Assembly: GCF_000276665.1 (NCBI RefSeq)
Contig: NW_004955417.1
Coordinates: 17,987,828-18,051,827 of the forward strand
From: Chinchilla lanigera
Taxonomy: Eukaryota; Chordata; Mammalia; Rodentia; Chinchillidae
Length of the DNA: 64,000 nt
Direction: 5' to 3'
The notes beneath the pieces are model-generated. The model was given only the letters and a program-made list of their open reading frames with translations. It was not told the DNA's origin and ran no database searches. Of this stretch, positions 58,661-64,000 are shown piece after piece. Numbering within the stretch: position 1 is the first letter of the stretch; each line of letters begins with the position of its first letter. The translations under genes and the position numbers were made by a program.

Positions 58661-59002
58661 TAGCATGGTTTTTGTCTAGATATACCCTCAAAGCCTCATA
58701 CAGTCATAGGATGAGCTTCTAGAGTTTATGATTGATCCATGATCCAATGCTGGGATTAAGGATGTGAGTGCTACACCCACCTTAGGGCAGATAGTTTGCA
58801 TACACTGCCATAGAAGGAAAGAGGCTGCTTGCTATTCCTCCCTTTTGCTCTTGTTGCTATTGCTGCTTTCCTCTGCCATTAACTGTTGCTAGCCAAATCT
58901 AGACAAAAACCTTCACACACTGTGAGCTAAATAAACCTTTCCTTCCTTAATTTTGGTCATGAGATATTTTTGTCTCAACAACAAAAAAAAGTAACTAAGA
59001 TA
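58661..59002 (+). mobile_element. 3' LTR of the MaLR element
   Basis: Aligns with 56854-57244 from TAGCATGGTTTTTGTCTAGA to AGTAACTAAGATA, sharing CAATGCTGGGATTA, ACTGTGAGCTAAATAAACCT and TTTCCTTCCTTAATTTTGG. It is about 50 bp shorter, mainly in the second half. No matching 5-bp target repeat was seen around the whole element. Confidence 0.87.
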
Positions 59003-59464
59003 GCCAGTTAACAAATACCATCAAATAGTCTACATATCTTCATTTCACTTGAGTAGATTAGAAAATAATGAAGATGTGAACAAATCTGAAAATTAATCTT
59101 GATAATATAGAATGATGGGACCTCAATGAAATTCTTTAATTTTACTGAAGTTCCTTGTAAAGTACAAATACCAACATTGTGTCATATCATTATAAGTTCT
59201 ACATTTCATAAGTAACACTTAAGTTCTTTTTCTGGCATAATTTTGAATACAATATAAAATACTATAATTGTATCATCAAACCAACATGAAGGTTAACTCT
59301 AAGCATAGAATAATATTGTTATTTTAGTCCATTCAGTTTTCCAATTAATATTAGAATAAACTAAAAATATGAAATTATATAATGTGAAGTATTAAATATT
59401 ATGCTATAATTTATATACCCTCAGCAGCATTAATTAGTAGGTTTTACAAAGGTATGTACATATT
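59003..59464 (+). other. Possible L1 3'-UTR remnant plus unclassified sequence
   Basis: 59148-59260 (TTTTACTGAAGTTCCTTGTA, later CATTATAAGTTCTACAT) resembles 61590-61700 (TTTACTGAAATTGCTTGTTA, CGTTATAAGTTCTATAT), which follows an L1 3' end. Both may be the same L1 3' UTR. The rest is unclassified. Confidence 0.4.
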
Positions 59465-59960
59465 CTTTAAGAGAGAGTAGCAAAAGAATAAAAGAACAAT
59501 AGCAGCATATCATCATCACAAACATAAACAAAACAAAGCAAGAACATGAAAAGTGATACAGGGTTTCAAAACAAAACAATAGGAATCAACAGTAGTTGTT
59601 ATATTACATATTGTTATCTTCAACTATGTTGCTCAGATTACCAGATGTAAGAATGAGAGATTGTTCAGACCATCAAAGAGAATAAAGAAATAATTATTAG
59701 ATAAAACATTAGAGAAAATACAGTTTAACTAGATAAGATGGTAGGAATTTACCAATGGTTGTTCCATTACATACTGTTGTCTTCAAATCAGTTGCTCAGA
59801 TTACCAGATATTAGCATGCAAAATTGGTCAGAATATAAAAAATATTAAGCATTAACTGTTCTTTTCAATATACCATCAGACATCAGCAGTACAGTTACCC
59901 CAGCTATTCATATATACATTTATATTTTGCCTTCCTTCTTTCCTTTTCCTTCTTTCAAAG
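59465..59960 (-). mobile_element. 'Family X' retroposon-like unit, inverted copy
   Basis: The reverse complement follows 20479-20995 throughout: GAAAGAAGGAAAAGGAAAGA at its 5' end, ACTGTACTGCTGATGTCTGA, TTCTGACCAATTTTGCATGC, ATCTGGTAATCTGAGCAAC twice about 163 bp apart, TTGCTTTGTTTTGTTTATG, and an A/T-rich 3' end. I judge most positions to be identical, but the exact figure needs an alignment. Confidence 0.7.
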
Positions 59961-60689
59961 GTATATTTTGAATCACTGAGATAACATAATCTAAAAGATT
60001 TCAAGAAACATCTATTATACTGAATTATACAGAAAAAGATGAATTAATATGCTTATATTTACTGACAGAATAACATTAAACCATTATGATAGCTGTTTCT
60101 TCTGAGTTTAAATCTTTCTGTCATAAAAAGCCTGGAGCCATTCCTTTTTTCTTATGTTTGTCACTTTTTAGCTTGCCCAAGGAGGGGCAAATTTCATTAT
60201 TTTCTGTCGAGAGTCACTTAGTGCTTGTGCACTCTAGTGTTTGGATGGATTTGCAAGCCTTACATTTTGCTTCATATTATGGCTGGACTGAGTCCCTGAG
60301 AGTAACGTGAAAGTCAGCAAAGCCTGTCAAGTTTTTCCTAGATGTGGACTGAGTAGGCAAAATCAGAGCTATTTCAAACCAAATTGGAAAAGTGAAAAAT
60401 AGCCTGAGGACAAGAAAACTCTTAACTCAAAGAGGAGTTGAGGCATCATCACGAAATCTGAGACAACACTAAGGCACCCACTACATGTATATTTTATCAA
60501 GTTCCCTCATACAAGAACTGAATGTCACCGACTTTACACTGTTTTCTTTTCACTGCTCTCTTCAATAGCAGATGTGAATCAAGTAAACTTTATATTGCAC
60601 AGAATACACATCTGTACTTGCTCTCAAATCACCCACAAGCATTCTTTACAAATTTTTCTATTTTTTAATTGTAAAGAGAATGAAAAATA
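59961..60689. other. Unclassified sequence
   Basis: Between two family X segments. The 74-codon frame at 60086-60310 has no known domain. It may belong to a longer family X element or be unrelated. Confidence 0.35.
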
Positions 60690-60845
60690 AGAAAAAAAAA
60701 AACAATAGAAAAGATACAGAATTTCAAAACAAGGTGATAGGAAATTAACACTGGTTTTTACATTGCATATTGTTATCTTCAAAATAGTTGTTCAGATTAC
60801 TAGATATAGGCATGCAAAACTGATCAGTTAAGCATTAATATATGT
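60690..60845 (-). repeat. Isolated family X sub-unit, inverted
   Basis: ATTTCAAAACAAGGTGATAG, CATTGCATATTGTTATCTTC and CAGATTACTAGATATAGGCA repeat the wording of the sub-units at about 59570-59670 and 59730-59830. It lies about 850 bases beyond the end of the fuller unit. Confidence 0.65.
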
Positions 60846-61119
60846 GTGTGTATGTAGAACTGATATAGAGATATATATAATATATATAATGTATGTATGA
60901 TAGCTAAGACAATTGTATTACTAATTTCTATTGGTTTTTTGAAACAAACTTTTCCATTCTTACTCTACTTTCAAAATGATGTTTAAGGTACTCAAATATT
61001 GTCAGAGATCTTATTGGTAAACGTCATGGTAGTATTATAGAACTCACAATTATAATAAAGGCAAAATTAAAATTGTGGATTTTAATTTCCAAACTTACTC
61101 CTATCTCTCAAAGGACTAA

Positions 61120-61720
61120 TACTAGAAATTCCATTTGCTCCAACTGTCTATCTTCAGAAAAGCGTGAATGTCTTCATAATATAGAAATGTGAACACACCA
61201 GAGGATACAGCAGCACAAATCATAATAGCTAAGTCCTGGAAGCAGACTGTATGTCCAAAAATAGAAGAATGGATAATGGAAGTGTGATACCCATATACAA
61301 TGGAATACTACTTGGCTATAAAGAAGGATAAACTCAAAACATCTGTAGGAAAATTTTTATACTTGGAAAGTATAATGTTGTGTGAAATAAATTAGACAAG
61401 CTTAAAAACTATGTGGCACCTCTCATTTGAGTAAGGCAAGGTGTAACTAAAGAGCAAAATAAAGGGTTGATAGAAGGAAGCAGAGAGATCTTTTGTAGAC
61501 AGACAAGAGAATGAGGAAGGGGGAAGTCTTACAAAATGGACTTTGTGTTCCTGCTTATTTGTTTAGTAAGTGAAGTCAATTTTTTAAAAAATTTACTGAA
61601 ATTGCTTGTTAAAATTCAGCTACTAATACTACATACCGTTATAAGTTCTATATGAGATAATGAACAATTTGGCTCCCTAGATTATTGTGAAATACCTAAA
61701 AATTTCTACCTTCTAAATGT
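61120..61720 (+). mobile_element. L1 3' end, sense
   Basis: Order: CAGCAGCACAAATCATAATA, ATACAATGGAATACTACTTG, GCTATAAAGAAGGATAAACT, TTGTGTGAAATAAATTAGAC, then a purine-rich GAATGAGGAAGGGGGAAG and a 3'-UTR tail. This is the standard L1 3' layout with many changes. Confidence 0.8.
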
Positions 61721-61729
61721 AGACATCCT

Positions 61730-61990
61730 TTCTAAATCTCTGACCCTGTCTCCAACTCTGATTCTGACCTATTTCTTCAACCTTTAGAAGACACGTATAA
61801 TACGTTTGAATAATCTTCAAGTGTCACTTTCCTTCCCTTTGGTCTTTCCCAACTTTACATCTCAAAGGCATCTGAGCTCAGATGTCACTTGATAGAAATT
61901 ACTAGGAAGGGCCACTGCTTAGTTGTGGAATCCTCAAGGAGCTCAGTGTAGATTCTGTTAGAATAAAGAGGGTCCCACCTTCCAGTAGGC
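61730..61990 (+). mobile_element. Possible L2 fragment
   Basis: TCTGAGCTCAGATGTCACTT near 61870 recalls the 'AGCTCAGATGTCACCTCCTC' line of L2 3' ends, with pyrimidine-rich text before it. Weak. Confidence 0.35.
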
Positions 61991-63510
61991 TAACTGCCAG
62001 ACAATCTGAAAAATATTCTGAAAGTAAATTATTAAAAAAAGTCATTTTTGTGCTTCTAGGGAAGAAAAATTAGATTAAATAAATTAAATAGACTATTCAT
62101 TCTCTCCTAAATCATTCTCTCCAAAATCTTGATGAAACAGTAAAATGACAAAAGAAATGTTAATAGGCATATCACAAGAATAAATTATCTTTTTCCAGGA
62201 CATTTGTGTTTATTGAGATTTGCATACATGTTATTTGTAATTTTCCAGGCAAATGTGTTAGTTATATATTAATGCCCCCTTTTAAAATTAGGGAAATTAA
62301 GTACAAGCAAGTCTCTAAATACTTTCCAATCAGTAAAGTATGGCTGAGAGTTGTACTCATATCATTACAAGCTCCAAAACGGAGTGCTTCTTCCGTTACT
62401 ATTTCAAGGACAGAAAGAGTAGGATGGCCAAATTTACAACACACAGATAGATAAATATATTTTCTAAGAGACAAAAGTTATTAATGGAATAGATTTTAGC
62501 ACAGAAAATAATTACAGTCTTTCTATTGAGTTGAGAGGTGATAGGGCAAAGAAGTACAACTAGAATTGGCACTTGAAGAAAGAAAACAGATTCCAACAGA
62601 GACAGATGACTATGATTACTTACACAGGATTTCTCTTTTGCTCTCTTACATTTTAGTAAATGGGTTATTCTAAAAGCATACAATTCAGCCATCTAGATAC
62701 TTATCACATAGTCAATCTAGCAACTATACAACTTCTGACCCATCATTGTTATTAAAATTACCTACAAATAGGAAAAATGAGTTAATATACTAGTACAAGA
62801 ACCAGGACAAGAAAGAGAGGGAACCCAGGCTAACATGAGCTTCTTGGTCTATCTGGGTTGAAGAGATCAAGTTTGGTGTCTAAGGAGTCAAAGTAGCTAG
62901 TATTTGGTGGGCATAGTACTCTAGATGGCACAGCTGGACTGGGAGGAAGCTGGGGTTTCATGGGGTATCCCTCAGTTCTTCATCCTTTCCTGAGCAGCAT
63001 GTGATGAAATTACTTCACTTTTGAAAAATTAGCTTGAAAAATTATCCTAAGGTAACTGAGGGAATAAAAATATGGTGCTTTCACTGGCTTGGGAACATGT
63101 TCTGTTTCACTAGCCAGAATAGATCGTATCATCCCAGGGACAAATGCAGATGCTTCTTAGAAGGGCACTCTCAGTTGTGGGTCAAAATTAGTTCTAAATT
63201 GAATGCTACTCTGACTCTACTTAAAAGCCTTAAAAACAATCTTCAGTAAAATCAATCTGTTTTCAGGTAATTTCATTCCAGAACAGAGTTCAAGAACGTA
63301 TGTAGAAATATAAAAATCATTCCGCATTTTGAGAAGGTAAAATGCCAATGCTGAGATCGTGTTTCAAAAAAAAATATGTAGAGAAGCAGAAGACCACAAG
63401 TGAGAATAAGAAGAAATTTTAAACAATACAGTGAGACTAGAAATAATAGGGATGACATTAAAATAATTTTTCGCAAGTATCTGACCAACCATCCAAACCA
63501 CATGCATCAT
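61991..63510. other. Unclassified AT-rich sequence
   Basis: No gene or confident repeat. Frames at 62206-62454, 62399-62692 and 63034-63249 show no domain. Confidence 0.4.
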
Positions 63511-63514
63511 TTTC

Positions 63515-63690
63515 TTATTGTTGTTAAAACAAATCATCAAATTTAGTGTTTCAAAACAATACAGTGTATTGTTTTGATTACAGTGTATTATTATTTGATT
63601 ACAGTGTATCCCTGTGAAGTTGAGATTTAGGGTTCACAGCCTCATTCATTTGTGGATTTTCCTGTAGAACTTGATAACTGCTGAAACCTC
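63515..63690 (-). mobile_element. Possible MLT1-like LTR fragment, antisense
   Basis: GTTGTTAAAACAAATCATCA and TTTAGTGTTTCAAAACAATA resemble the antisense MLT1 wording 'CTGTAACAAATTACCACAAACTTAGTGGCTTAAAACAACA'. Short and diverged. Confidence 0.4.
63551..63577. repeat. Perfect 12-bp inverted repeat with 3-base loop
   Basis: TCAAAACAATAC, then AGT, then GTATTGTTTTGA. GATTACAGTGTAT follows twice nearby (63576 and 63598). Confidence 0.95.
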
Positions 63691-63739
63691 TGCAATTTCT
63701 TGGAAATTGCAAATAATTTCAGCAATTATTTCGTTTTAT

Positions 63740-63920
63740 TTTGTTTTGGATTGGTTTGGTTTGGTTTGTCGGGAGATTTGCAAGCAACCCAATCAGAGAG
63801 CGTTATTCAGTTCTCCTTGCTGCTGATTGGCTGCTGCTCTGTAACCCTTCCCTGGCAGAGGCACCAGCGTTCTCATACATAACAGGTTGAGGTACCTGTG
63901 AAACTATCTCGAGTGTTCAC
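63740..63920. promoter_or_regulatory. GC-richer patch with two opposed CCAAT boxes
   Basis: CCAATCAG (63789-63796) and CTGATTGG (63823-63830) form an exact 8-bp inverted pair, centres 34 bases apart, inside a locally GC-richer stretch. This is a layout seen for NF-Y sites in promoters and in some LTRs. No TATA box, CpG island or gene start is evident before the window ends. Confidence 0.3.
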
Positions 63921-64000
63921 GTTTTTTTTCTTCTTAAAGCCCTAAGATCCCTATAATGCTCCCAAAACGCCCTACCCCTTCTAAGGCTTTATTAATACAG

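Overview
The window looks like AT-rich, gene-poor nuclear DNA from a mammal, almost certainly a rodent outside the mouse/rat group. Three things point there: many ID SINEs (tRNA-Ala-like, with an A/B box, a 3' end near GGTACC and A-rich tails), B1-like (7SL-derived) SINEs including B1-ID composites, and many MaLR-type LTRs that differ from the mouse MT/ORR1 forms as I know them. Beaver or a related lineage is my best guess, but the sequence does not prove it. I found no convincing protein-coding gene, tRNA, rRNA or snRNA gene, and no CRISPR array. Nearly every open frame is short and either lies in a repeat or looks like chance in AT-rich sequence.

Layout. 0-11 kb: old L2 and MIR-like fragments, one MaLR LTR, one ID, otherwise unclassified. 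11-14.8 kb: nested L1 pieces in both orientations, then a solo MaLR LTR. 16-19 kb: a 793-bp LTR-like repeat ('family Y') with an internal 176-bp duplication, then two MaLR LTRs. 20-22 kb: an L1 3' end interrupted by a 517-bp unit ('family X'). 23-25 kb: two IDs and an AT satellite-like tract. 27-29.5 kb: a MaLR LTR, a B1-ID composite and an inverted second family Y copy whose middle is a 435-base assembly gap. 30-38.6 kb: L1 3' ends, MaLR, MLT1-like and MLT2-like LTRs, (TATC)n arrays and SINEs. 38.6-50 kb: mostly unclassified, with six IDs. 50-54 kb: an antisense Tigger DNA transposon split by a GC-rich retroviral gag/protease-derived insert. 56.8-59 kb: a nearly complete MaLR element with both LTRs and a tRNA-Leu primer site. 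59-62 kb: family X again, L1 and L2. 62-64 kb: unclassified, ending in a GC-richer patch with paired CCAAT boxes.

The most interesting object is the insert at 51.56-53.49 kb. It carries class I ERV gag and protease remnants but has no LTRs. Instead it has an A-rich end, a perfect 17-bp target-site duplication, and a 3' part resembling family X. That is the signature of LINE-driven retroposition of a composite RNA, not of retroviral integration. Family X, the insert and family Y are the best candidates for undescribed repeats. All similarity statements come from reading by eye; no database search was run.
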